Of a stretch of DNA of 33,258 nucleotides, positions 24,831-32,398 are shown one piece after another. Where the stretch lies: positions 1 through 33,258 of the forward strand of contig JAQGON010000159.1 in assembly GCA_028293565.1 (NCBI GenBank). Direction: 5' to 3'. Under the pieces are notes generated by a model that made no database searches, was not told the origin of the DNA, and was given only the letters and a program-made list of their open reading frames with translations. Each line of letters starts with the position of its first letter. Within the stretch, counting starts at the first letter, position 1. The position numbers and the translations under genes were made by a program. This DNA comes from Verrucomicrobiota bacterium (GTDB taxonomy: Bacteria; Verrucomicrobiota; Verrucomicrobiia; Opitutales; Opitutaceae).

Positions 24831-25997
24831 ATGTCTCGAGGCAACAAACCGGTCGGAAAGGGGCTTTGGCCGGTCTTGATTCTCGGCCCGCTCTTGATGG
24901 CGAGCCTGCTGCCGGCCGTTTCCGCTTCCGGCGCGACCGCACGGGAAAATTCCGGCGCCCAGGCAGTCGCAAGTTCCTCCGCGGCGGCGCGCGCGCGGGA
25001 AGTCCTGCGGCAGGTCGCAACGCACGGCGAAAGCTGGAAGATGATCCACGCCGCCGAGGCGCTGGTCGCCCTCGGCGAAGGCCCTGCGGTCCGCGCGCTT
25101 TTCACCGCGAATGAGGCCGCCGATCGCTCGGACTATCGCATCGGCGCCTGGCGGGTGCGCGCCCGGACCGCCGAATCTCCCGAAGAGCGCAGCCGCTGGA
25201 TCGGAAAAATCGAAGCCGTGCTGCTCGATCCCGCCAGTCCGGATCGCCTGGATGCCATCGAGACGCTCTCGAAGCTCAACTGCGTGATCTCCGGCCCCAC
25301 CCTCGCCGCCTCCCGCCAGCTCGCAGCCGGGTTGTCGGAAAGCGACGGCACCTTTCCGCTGTGGGCTCTGGCTCTGGCCAACGAACCCGGAGCGCTCGAG
25401 CGCCTCGCCGGCGTGCTGACATCCGCCAACAGCCAAGCCCGCGGCCGCGCCGCGTACGCCCTGCGGTGGCTTCGTCCTTCATCGCCGCAAGTTCTCCGGG
25501 CCTTGGCACAGGCCGCGGACGCCGAGGCGGCCGACACCGACGCTTTACCCTACATGCTGGGCGCGGCACTGGCCCTGAACGCTGATCCGCTTCGGGCGGG
25601 GGCGTGGCAGGCCCGGCTCGAGAAAATCCTGGCCGCCGGCGAAACCTCGGCCCGCTACGAAGCCTGCCAGACGCTGATGGTGCGCTATGGCATCGCCGAC
25701 CTGCCGCGATTCCAGCCGCTGCTCGAGGATCCCGAAAGCGACACCCGCGTCGGGGCGGCTTGGAGCGTTCTCTTCATCGAAGCCCGCTCGCGCGACCATC
25801 CAGCCGCACGGGGGCGATCGGCTCAGCGGTCCATTCGAGGTTTCATTGAGCCGAAAAACGAACGTCGAACTTCCAACGCCCAACTTCCAACGTCGAATGC
25901 CATCGTAGCCGCGAGCGTCAGCGCGTGGGCCTTTGAACATCGCCGTTCCAGTCGCTCACGTTCGGAGGCACCGATTGTCGCGGATAGGATGTCCTGA
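24831..25997 (+). CDS. Exported HEAT-like repeat protein with repeat-derived C-terminus
   Basis: A 388-residue frame starting 10 bases after the GntR gene. Residues about 12-35 look like a signal peptide or anchor (LWPVLILGPLLMASLLPAV). The body (about 50-335) is Ala/Leu-rich helical hairpins of HEAT/ARM character (WKMIHAAEALVALGEG, SQARGRAAYALRWLRPSS, ETSARYEACQTLMVRYG). From about residue 340 the coding frame enters a palindromic repeat and reads low-complexity NERRTSNAQLPTSNA to the stop, so the natural end is probably lost and the gene may be truncated or decaying. Similar helical repeats occur as C-terminal domains of sulfatases and in cytochrome-type proteins; no catalytic motif is seen here. 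Role unknown; probably co-transcribed with the regulator. Confidence 0.7.
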   Translation: MSRGNKPVGKGLWPVLILGPLLMASLLPAVSASGATARENSGAQAVASSSAAARAREVLRQVATHGESWKMIHAAEALVALGEGPAVRALFTANEAADRSDYRIGAWRVRARTAESPEERSRWIGKIEAVLLDPASPDRLDAIETLSKLNCVISGPTLAASRQLAAGLSESDGTFPLWALALANEPGALERLAGVLTSANSQARGRAAYALRWLRPSSPQVLRALAQAADAEAADTDALPYMLGAALALNADPLRAGAWQARLEKILAAGETSARYEACQTLMVRYGIADLPRFQPLLEDPESDTRVGAAWSVLFIEARSRDHPAARGRSAQRSIRGFIEPKNERRTSNAQLPTSNAIVAASVSAWAFEHRRSSRSRSEAPIVADRMS

Positions 25998-26052
25998 TAG
26001 CACCACTCAGGAATTCAAGGTTGGAAGTTGAAAGTTGGACGTTCGATGTTCG
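25859..26052. repeat. Palindromic repeat R-C at the end of the HEAT-like gene
   Basis: The left arm 25859-25900 and right arm 26011-26052 are inverted copies matching at about 34 of 42 positions by eye. They are built from iterations of GTCGAACTTCCAAC-like words. About 110 bases lie between the arms, including GCCGCGAGCGTCAGCGCGTGGG, which I recall as a common interspersed motif in related genomes. The left arm is translated as the HEAT-like protein's tail; the right arm ends 100 bases before the sigma factor gene. Confidence 0.75.
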
Positions 26053-26151
26053 CCCGGGACGCCGTCGCCGCGGGCAGGACACGCTACCGCCCGCCGCCAC
26101 CGTCGCGCTTTCCCCTTGCCGCGATCGCCCGGCTTCCGCTCCTTCCCCGCC

Positions 26152-27399
26152 ATGTCCGAGCCACCCACGGTCGACATTCGCGCCCACCTTGACGCCGTGT
26201 TTCGCGGGGAAGCCGGCCGCATTCTCGCGTCGCTCATCCGTCTGCTCGGCGACTTCGACGTGGCCGAGGATGCGATGCACGACGCGTTCAATGCCGCCCT
26301 GCAACGCTGGCCCGCGGAGGGCCTCCCGGCCAACCCGCGCGCCTGGCTGATCTCCACCGCACGCTTCAAGGCGATCGACGCGATCCGCCGCCGCACGCGG
26401 TTCGAAGCGTCACAGGATGACATCGCCGACACGCTGCATGGCGGTGAACCCGCCGCGGCCGCCGGCGACGACGAACTGCCGGACGACCGGCTCAAGCTCA
26501 TCTTCGTCTGCTGTCACCCCGCGCTGGCGCCCGACGCCCGCGCGGCGCTCACCCTGCGCGAGGTGTGCGGGCTGACCACCGAGGAAATCGCGCGCGCTTT
26601 TCTCACCTCGGCGCCGACGATCGCCCAGCGGATCGTCCGCGCGAAGGCGAAGATCCGCGACGAGCGCATCCCTTACCAGGTGCCTTCGCGCGCGGAACTG
26701 CCGGAGCGGATCGGCGCGGTGCTCGCTGTCGTATACCTGCTGTTCAACGAGGGCTACTCCGCGTCGTCGGGCCCGTCGCTCACCCGCGCCGAGTTGTCGG
26801 CCGAAGCCATCCGGCTCGGCCGCGTGCTGCTCGAGCTGCTGCCCGATCCGGAGGTCATCGGCCTCGTCGCGCTCATGCTGTTGCACGAGTCGCGCCGCGC
26901 GGCGCGCATCAGCGCCGGGGGCGAGCTCGTGCTGCTCGAGCAGCAGGACCGGTCGGCGTGGAACCATGCGCTCATCCGCGAGGGTGTCGCGCTGGCGGAA
27001 CGCGCCCTGGCGACCCGGCGCTTCGGGCCTTATACGCTGCAGGCCGCCATCGCCGCAGTCCACGCCGAGGCCCCCGCGCCGGAGGCGACCGACTGGCGGC
27101 AGATTTGCGCGCTGTATGCCGCCCTGCTGGCGATGCAGCCCTCGCCGGTCATCGAGCTCAACCGGGCCGCGGCCATCGCGATGCACGAAGGGCCCGCGGC
27201 CGGGCTGGCCCTCATCGACGCGCTCGTCGCGCGCGGCGAACTGCGGGATTACCACCTCGCGCATGCGGCGCGGGCCGACCTGTTCCGCCGGCTCGGGCGC
27301 CGGGACGAGGCGCGGGCGGCCTACGCGCAGGCGCACGCGTTGGCGAAGGCCGAACCGGAGCGGCGTTACCTGGAAAAACGGGTCCGCGAGCTCAGCTGA
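26152..27399 (+). CDS. ECF RNA polymerase sigma factor with large C-terminal extension (ECF42-like)
   Basis: A 415-residue sigma factor. Region 2 is at about 20-85 (ASLIRLLGDFDVAEDAMHDA, WLISTARFKAIDAIRRR) and region 4 at about 125-170 (LTLREVCGLTTEEIARAF, IAQRIVRAKAKIRD). A 230-residue helical extension follows (VVYLLFNEGYSAS, ALYAALLAMQPSPVIELNRA, HAARADLFRRLGRRDEARAAY), ending in a TPR-like hairpin. This layout and the adjacent YCII/DGPF gene mark the ECF42 group, in which the extension rather than an anti-sigma factor is thought to control activity. The frame is open to 26035, but MSEPPTVDIRAHLDAVF at 26152 is the family-like start. No anti-sigma gene is present. Confidence 0.93.
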   Translation: MSEPPTVDIRAHLDAVFRGEAGRILASLIRLLGDFDVAEDAMHDAFNAALQRWPAEGLPANPRAWLISTARFKAIDAIRRRTRFEASQDDIADTLHGGEPAAAAGDDELPDDRLKLIFVCCHPALAPDARAALTLREVCGLTTEEIARAFLTSAPTIAQRIVRAKAKIRDERIPYQVPSRAELPERIGAVLAVVYLLFNEGYSASSGPSLTRAELSAEAIRLGRVLLELLPDPEVIGLVALMLLHESRRAARISAGGELVLLEQQDRSAWNHALIREGVALAERALATRRFGPYTLQAAIAAVHAEAPAPEATDWRQICALYAALLAMQPSPVIELNRAAAIAMHEGPAAGLALIDALVARGELRDYHLAHAARADLFRRLGRRDEARAAYAQAHALAKAEPERRYLEKRVRELS

Positions 27400-27490
27400 G
27401 ATTTTTTCGATCGCATGTCGAAATCCGCCGCGGCGGATCGACTAGCTGATGAACGGCGCCCAATCCCGGGCCCGCAACCCACACTCCACC

Positions 27491-27895
27491 ATGAAATACA
27501 TCTGCCTCGGCTACATTGACCCCAAAAAGTTCAGCTCCGCCTCGGAGACCGAAATGAACGCGATGATGGACAGCTGCTTCGCCTACGACGACCAGCTCCG
27601 CGCCAACGGTCACTTCAAGGGCGGCGAAGGGCTGCAGCCGCCGAACACGGCGATGACGCTGCGCTACACGAATGGACGGGTCGTCGTCACGGATGGGCCT
27701 TTCGCGGAAACCACCGAGCAGCTCGGCGGCATCATGATCCTCGAGGCGCGCGACCTGAACCACGCCGTCGAGCTGATTTCGAAACACCCCGGGGCAAAGT
27801 TCGGCCCGTGGGAAATCCGTCCTGCCGCCGACCTGGGCGAGATGGTGCGGCAAAGCGAGGCGCGCCGCCGCCAGGCCGGCAAACCGAAAGGCTGA
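27491..27895 (+). CDS. YCII-related (DGPF-domain) protein
   Basis: A 134-residue ferredoxin-like-fold protein. The core motif TDGPFAETTEQLGGIMILEA is clear, and the start MKYICLGYIDPKKF fits the family better than the frame's earlier Met at 27449. DGPF proteins are the regular genomic partners of ECF42 sigma factors; their biochemical role is unsettled. It begins 91 bases after the sigma gene and was probably transcribed with it or from an ECF promoter between them. The usual order in the family often places such genes upstream of the sigma gene; here they are downstream. Confidence 0.9.
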   Translation: MKYICLGYIDPKKFSSASETEMNAMMDSCFAYDDQLRANGHFKGGEGLQPPNTAMTLRYTNGRVVVTDGPFAETTEQLGGIMILEARDLNHAVELISKHPGAKFGPWEIRPAADLGEMVRQSEARRRQAGKPKG

Positions 27896-28063
27896 TTCCG
27901 TCGCGCCACGCCGCTTCCGAAGCGCCATTGGAAAAACCGGACCAGACCGGAGATAATCAGCCGATCAAGAGCCCATTTAACGGCCGGAAAAAGTATCCGC
28001 CGTTATAGCATTTTAAATAAAAGTGTGTCCGCGAGGACGCTGGGACCAAATCCCGGTTGGGAA

Positions 28064-28188
28064 GGAGTTTGGCCGCAAAAAAGCGCAAGGGCTCCGGGGC
28101 TCCGAATTGAATCCCCCGTGCGCCGATAGGCGCGATGGCAGCTCCTTCGCAGCCCGGGAGCCCTTGCGCATTTTTGCGGCCAAACTCC
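28064..28188. repeat. Near-perfect 125-bp palindromic element R-D
   Basis: The arms 28064-28095 and 28157-28188 are 32-base inverted repeats with one mismatch (GGAGTTTGGCCGC at the outer ends, GCGCAAGGGCTCC at the inner ends). The loop contains a smaller stem (GTGCGCCGATAGGCGCGA). It lies in the 444-base gap 27896-28339 between two converging genes, where I see nothing else. It has no coding capacity and looks like a non-autonomous mobile hairpin; it may also end transcription from both sides. Confidence 0.85.
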
Positions 28189-28339
28189 CCTCGGAATTCT
28201 CCGCGGAAGAGGAGGGTTCGGCAGCATGGCTACCGTATGATCCCAATTCTTCGTACGAGGCGGCTGCGCAGGACTTTTTTCGCTCCGAATCAAATGGAGC
28301 AGGAGCTGGCAAGCGGGAAGCCTGACCGCTTCCAAAGCA

Positions 28340-28840
28340 TCAGGCGCCCCGGCCGGTCCGCTGTTCGCTTTTCAAGCGGGCAACTTCGACCGCAGCCTGG
28401 ATTCTTTTATGGCGCGTCTCGGGTTTGGCTGCCTCGTCAATCCATCGGATGGTGTAATTCCGCTTACCGGGCGGCAGAGCCTTGAAATGCTCCATCACTC
28501 CGTCCGCCCGAAGGGCGCTCGCCAGATCCTGCGGAATGGAAATCGCAGAACGATCGACGACCGTAATGTGCACTCGAACGCGATCGCCGCCTTTGATCTT
28601 TGCGGCAGTACGGACCTTGGCTTTGACCCGGAGGTAATGGCGCCCGCCTCCGATCGGAAACAGGCTAACGAGGAAAGGCATCGAATCGTTCACCTGCGCG
28701 GAGACCAGAACAGGGCCTCGTGTTCGCAAAGCGCGGGTGATCTTCAATGGAACCGGAAGCGCAAAATAGTCCGCGCCGGAAGCAATGCGCTCCAATCGGG
28801 ATTGAAACGAAAGTTGCTGAGGCGCCGGAGAAGGTTTCAT
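28340..28840 (-). CDS. YdeI/OmdA-like protein with DUF1905 domain
   Basis: A 166-residue protein. The first ~95 residues form a DUF1905-type beta-barrel (FLVSLFPIGGGRHYLRVKAK, GDRVRVHITVVD). The rest is the 'bacteriocin-protection' OmdA-like helical tail (DLASALRADGVMEHFKALPP, GKRNYTIRWIDEAAKPETRHK). Biochemical function is not established; members are small cytoplasmic proteins found singly in many bacteria. It is transcribed on the minus strand, after the multidrug exporter gene by 124 bases, and converges with the YCII gene. No special link to the neighbouring genes is evident. Confidence 0.85.
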   Translation of the reverse strand: MKPSPAPQQLSFQSRLERIASGADYFALPVPLKITRALRTRGPVLVSAQVNDSMPFLVSLFPIGGGRHYLRVKAKVRTAAKIKGGDRVRVHITVVDRSAISIPQDLASALRADGVMEHFKALPPGKRNYTIRWIDEAAKPETRHKRIQAAVEVARLKSEQRTGRGA

Positions 28841-28964
28841 CGAATGATGAGATCGGACGGGGACGGATTAGAGGTTTGTGCCGGTGACCGGCGAAGGTGT
28901 CGGTCATTCTCGTGACTTGCCGAGGTGTCGCAACGCCGTTCGATCTCCACTGATCAAGGCTTCC

Positions 28965-30611
28965 TTATCGGAGCGTGACCAGCGAGCGGTTGAAAAAAAG
29001 CCCATTTCCCAACCCCGGGCCCCAGCCAGCGCCGGCCATGAGCGGATGGGAATCGGCGGGAGCCGGGGCGGCATTGCCCGGGGTCACGGTCAGGCCATGG
29101 GCGACAGCCGCCCAAACCAACATGCCGATCGCACTTGCTCCGCTCACGCAAAACCTCTGCCGCCCTGTTGCCGTCCTGCGTCTGGCGAGCGCGCTGCTTC
29201 CAACCGCGATCGCGAGCGCGGCCACGATCAGAATTGCGGCGACGGCGAACGTGATCCGCATCCCCGTGACGACGGCCTCGGGAGAGGCTGCGGTGATGTC
29301 GGTCGTCGCCGACGCGAGGGCGAACACCGCCCCCATCACGGAGGCGCCGGTGATGAGCCCGAGATTGCGCGACAGATTGAGCAGTCCGGATACAACGCCC
29401 CGCTGGTCCGGACGGATATTTGTCATGATGGCCGTGTTGTTGGCCGTCTGGAACAGTCCATAGCCGGCGGTGATGACCATGATCGGCGCGATGTAGCCGA
29501 AGCAGCTGGGCGTTGCCGGCATCAAGGACAGGATGACGCAACCGATCGCGATTCCGACGAGCCCGACGATCGTCATGCGTTGCGCGCCAAAGCGGTCCGC
29601 GATTCGGCCGGCGGGCACACCCGTCAGCGCGGCGACCAGCGGACCGACTGACAGGACGAGTCCGACCCTGGCCGCATCGAGCCCAAGCGATCGGGAGAGA
29701 AAGAACGGCCCGACCACCAGCGTCGCCATCATCACGGTCGAGACGAGCGCGCTCATGGCGAGGCTCGCACTCAGCCCGGGATCGCGGAACATCGCCAAGC
29801 GGATCAAAGGCGATGCGGCTTTCGCCTCGGCGAGCACGAAGAGCCCGAGACCAAAGATGGCGGCCAGCAGGAGAGCCAGGTTGAGCGAACCGAAATTGCC
29901 GCGGCCCATCGTCACCGCGAGGGCATAAGCCGCGAGCGTCAACGCCAGCAGCAGCGTGCCCACCTGGTCGAACCTGGCCCGATCCGTTTTCGGAACGTGG
30001 CGATCAACGGGCAGAGTGCGACGGGCGAGAAGAAACGTCAGGATGCCCAACGGCACGTTGACGAGGAAGAGTGCCCGCCAACCGGGTCCGGCGATCAGGA
30101 CGCCGCCGAGCGAGGGTCCGAATGCAGTGCCAATCGCGGACATCGTGCCGAGCAGCCCCATGGCGCTGCCGATCTTTGCCTTCGGCACGGTCTCACCGAC
30201 AAACGCCAGAGTGAGGGCCATCATGACGGCCGCTCCGAGCCCCTGCACCGCCCGGGAGGCAATCAGCAGCGAGAGCGTGGGAGCGACCCCGCACAGGACC
30301 GAACCCACCGTGAACAGAAAGATCCCGGCAAGGAGCAGTCGACGGCGGCCGAAGATGTCACCGAGTCGCCCCACGCCGACGATCAGGGTGGTGATGGCGA
30401 GGAGGTAAGCGAGGACGACCCATTGAACTTCCTGGAAAGAGGCGGTGAAAGCCCGGGCCAGGGTCGGCAAGGCAACATTCGCGATGCTGGTGCCCAGCGA
30501 GGAGAGCAACACGGAGAGCGAAAGGCTGGCGAGCGCCCCGCGAACGGAAGGCGTGGGTTCCGCGTTTTCAGCGCCGGCGTTCTCTCGTTCTGCAAGGGTT
30601 GTCGTCAACAT
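28965..30611 (-). CDS. MFS drug:proton antiporter of the 14-TM (DHA2) type
   Basis: This 548-residue exporter begins MLTTTLAERENAG at 30611; the open frame continues upstream across the divergent LysR gene, but that part is its shadow. Family motifs are present: motif C-like IGTAFGPSLGGVLIAGPGWR in TM5, the GRLGDIFGRRRLLLAG loop between TM2 and TM3, and VLSVGPLVAALTGVPAGRIADRFG. After the 14th helix a roughly 60-residue tail carries one extra hydrophobic stretch (SAIGMLVWAAVAHGL) and a Gly/Pro-rich end. It is divergent from a LysR regulator, the usual arrangement for an inducible efflux gene. Substrates are likely small toxic organics. Confidence 0.92.
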   Translation of the reverse strand: MLTTTLAERENAGAENAEPTPSVRGALASLSLSVLLSSLGTSIANVALPTLARAFTASFQEVQWVVLAYLLAITTLIVGVGRLGDIFGRRRLLLAGIFLFTVGSVLCGVAPTLSLLIASRAVQGLGAAVMMALTLAFVGETVPKAKIGSAMGLLGTMSAIGTAFGPSLGGVLIAGPGWRALFLVNVPLGILTFLLARRTLPVDRHVPKTDRARFDQVGTLLLALTLAAYALAVTMGRGNFGSLNLALLLAAIFGLGLFVLAEAKAASPLIRLAMFRDPGLSASLAMSALVSTVMMATLVVGPFFLSRSLGLDAARVGLVLSVGPLVAALTGVPAGRIADRFGAQRMTIVGLVGIAIGCVILSLMPATPSCFGYIAPIMVITAGYGLFQTANNTAIMTNIRPDQRGVVSGLLNLSRNLGLITGASVMGAVFALASATTDITAASPEAVVTGMRITFAVAAILIVAALAIAVGSSALARRRTATGRQRFCVSGASAIGMLVWAAVAHGLTVTPGNAAPAPADSHPLMAGAGWGPGLGNGLFFNRSLVTLR

Positions 30612-30716
30612 GGGCGAAACAATAGCCCATTGTCTGACATGGCGGAAGACGCGCCCTTTGCACTTTATTCGTGCGTTTGACGCCACATCACGATCTGAGT
30701 GAGCGATGAGGGATGC
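30612..30716. promoter_or_regulatory. Divergent promoter region, exporter/LysR pair
   Basis: 105 bases separate the two start codons. LysR proteins usually bind such intervals at T-N11-A sites and control both genes. I see a ribosome site (GAGGG) before the LysR ATG at 30717 but no convincing palindrome. Confidence 0.5.
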
Positions 30717-31622
30717 ATGACGAGACCGGACTTCAATCTGCTGGTTACCCTTGATGTGCTCCTCGCAGAGGGCAGCGTTGCGCGCGCCGCCCAGCGGTTG
30801 CGGCTCAGCCCATCGGCGATGAGCCGGGCCCTGGCGCGATTGCGTGAGACGATGGGCGATCCGCTGTTGGTTCGGGCGGGGCGTGTTCTCGTGCCCACGC
30901 CTCGCGCGCTCGAACTCCGCGAGCGAGTCAGTCACCTCGTGCAGGACGGAGAAGCGGTTCTGCGTCCGGCCGGAAAGGTCGACCTCAAACAACTCGTTCG
31001 AACATTCACGCTCCGAACCAGCGAGGGCTTCGTGGAAAACTTCGGACCGGGCCTCATTGCTCGAATCGGAGAGCAAGCTCCCGGAGTGCGACTGCGTTTC
31101 GTGCCGAAGCCACACAAGGGCAGCGCGCCACTGCGTGAGGGGACCGTCGATCTGGAAACCGGCGTGGTTGCGAAAACGACGAGTCCGGAGGTGCGGGTGC
31201 AGGCATTGTTCCGCGATCGCATCATTGGCGTGGTGCGAAACGGACACCCGTTGAGCAAGGGCAAGATCACGTCCTCCCGTTATGCGACCGGCCGGCACAT
31301 TGGCATCTCCCGGCAGGAGCCCGACAAGGGACCGATCGATGAAGCATTGGAGCCGTTTGGGCCGGAACGGGAAATCATCGCGATCGTCGGTGGCTTTTCG
31401 ACCGCGCTGGCACTTGCCCGGGCCTCCGACTTGATCGCCAGCGTTCCCGAACGACACACCGGAAACTTGCGCGCCGGAATGCACAGTTTCCCCCTTCCGG
31501 TTCCCACGAGGGAGTTCACGGTTTCATTGCTCTGGCACCCGCGGCTGGATGCCGATCCGGCGCATCGCTGGCTCCGCGGTCACGTTCGGGATGTCTGCGC
31601 GGCGACCCGCGGGACCCGCTGA
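30717..31622 (+). CDS. LysR-family transcriptional regulator
   Basis: A 301-residue regulator. The N-terminal helix-turn-helix is clear (MTRPDFNLLVTLDVLLAEGS, then ARAAQRLRLSPSAMSRALAR, LRETMGDPLLVRAGR), followed by the linker helix and a periplasmic-binding-protein-like effector domain (about 95-295). The ATG at 30717 is chosen over 30699 because of the GAGGG ribosome site and the NodD-like opening. It is divergent from the 14-TM exporter and most likely regulates it. The closest types I recall are NodD/LeuO-like members. Ligand unknown. Confidence 0.93.
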   Translation: MTRPDFNLLVTLDVLLAEGSVARAAQRLRLSPSAMSRALARLRETMGDPLLVRAGRVLVPTPRALELRERVSHLVQDGEAVLRPAGKVDLKQLVRTFTLRTSEGFVENFGPGLIARIGEQAPGVRLRFVPKPHKGSAPLREGTVDLETGVVAKTTSPEVRVQALFRDRIIGVVRNGHPLSKGKITSSRYATGRHIGISRQEPDKGPIDEALEPFGPEREIIAIVGGFSTALALARASDLIASVPERHTGNLRAGMHSFPLPVPTREFTVSLLWHPRLDADPAHRWLRGHVRDVCAATRGTR

Positions 31623-31686
31623 ATCGGCAAGCCTCCCGCCGTCAGCCGCGCGGATCACATCGGTCGCGCGAGCAGGACGTCAGGTG

Positions 31687-31743
31687 GAATTTTTAGGATT
31701 TTTAGGGTCTGTCCCTAATTCTGGCTTCTCCTAATTCTGGCTT
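31687..31743 (+). repeat. Hairpin repeat R-E, upstream copy
   Basis: Contains TTAGGG-TCTGT-CCCTAA, a perfect 6-bp stem with a 5-base loop, followed by TTCTGGCT, which occurs twice. The 28-base core (31699-31726) recurs at 32519-32546 with one difference and in the same orientation. It lies just before the GreA-like gene. Confidence 0.8.
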
Positions 31744-31783
31744 TATCATCATCCCGGATTCGAATCCTGTGCCATCGTCTCGC

Positions 31784-32398
31784 ATGCCATTGCATCGAAA
31801 AAAGATTTTTCGCGTCGCGGCTCCGGCTCCCACCACGATCTACGTGCGACCGGGCTACAACCGCGTGCTGGCCGAGCAGTTCGAGGCGCTCAAGCTCAAG
31901 CGCATTGATTTGGTGAAGGACAAGGTCGAGGCACACAGCCAAGGCGACCTGCGCGAGAACTTCGGGTTCAAGGCCGCCAAAGAGGCCATTCGCGCCGTGG
32001 ATCGGAAGATGACGGCGCTCGATCGTTTCGTCGCCCGCAACACGTTCATCGAAGTCGATCCCGTCATGTGGCTAACCAAACCGACGGACACGCTGCAACT
32101 GGGGCACGTGGCCACCATTGAGAAGGAGGACGTGGCGACGACGCGAAAGCACCGGTTCATATTTCTCGTGACCACGCATGGCGAGACGGCCAGCGACCCC
32201 GAGTCGGGGATTGAATGCCTGCCGCACAACTCTCCGCTGGCTGCCGCGGTGCTGGGCCTGCCGGTCAATGCTCCTACCAAAGTCACTCTTCCGGCGGGTG
32301 AAGCCCTCATGATTGTCCGAGCCATCCGCAACCCGACCAAAGCGGAACTCGATCGCTTGCTCACCGCCATCAATCCGCCCGAAATCGAAGACGATTAG
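31784..32398 (+). CDS. GreA/GreB-like transcript-cleavage factor family protein
   Basis: A 204-residue protein. The N-terminal half is a helical hairpin with the Gre tip signature in variant form: SQGDLRENFGFKAAKEAI, keeping the two acidic residues (Asp55, Glu58) that in GreA reach into the RNA polymerase channel. The C-terminal half is an FKBP-like GreAB_C domain (IEVDPVMWL, IECLPHNSPLAAAVLGLPVN, APTKVTLPAGEALMIVRAI). It is longer than classical GreA (about 158), partly through a 20-residue N-terminal lead. A GTG at 31769 is an alternative start. It is an accessory paralogue rather than the housekeeping gene (inference), and it is bracketed by direct copies of repeat R-E. Confidence 0.8.
   Translation: MPLHRKKIFRVAAPAPTTIYVRPGYNRVLAEQFEALKLKRIDLVKDKVEAHSQGDLRENFGFKAAKEAIRAVDRKMTALDRFVARNTFIEVDPVMWLTKPTDTLQLGHVATIEKEDVATTRKHRFIFLVTTHGETASDPESGIECLPHNSPLAAAVLGLPVNAPTKVTLPAGEALMIVRAIRNPTKAELDRLLTAINPPEIEDD

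Noticed and set aside
30612-31484. Upstream extension of the 14-TM exporter frame
   Set aside because: Lies wholly opposite the LysR gene and is its shadow.
31745-31780. GGATTCGAATCC, like a tRNA T-arm
   Set aside because: No acceptor stem, anticodon arm or D-arm around it; the T-stem pairs for only three or four bases.
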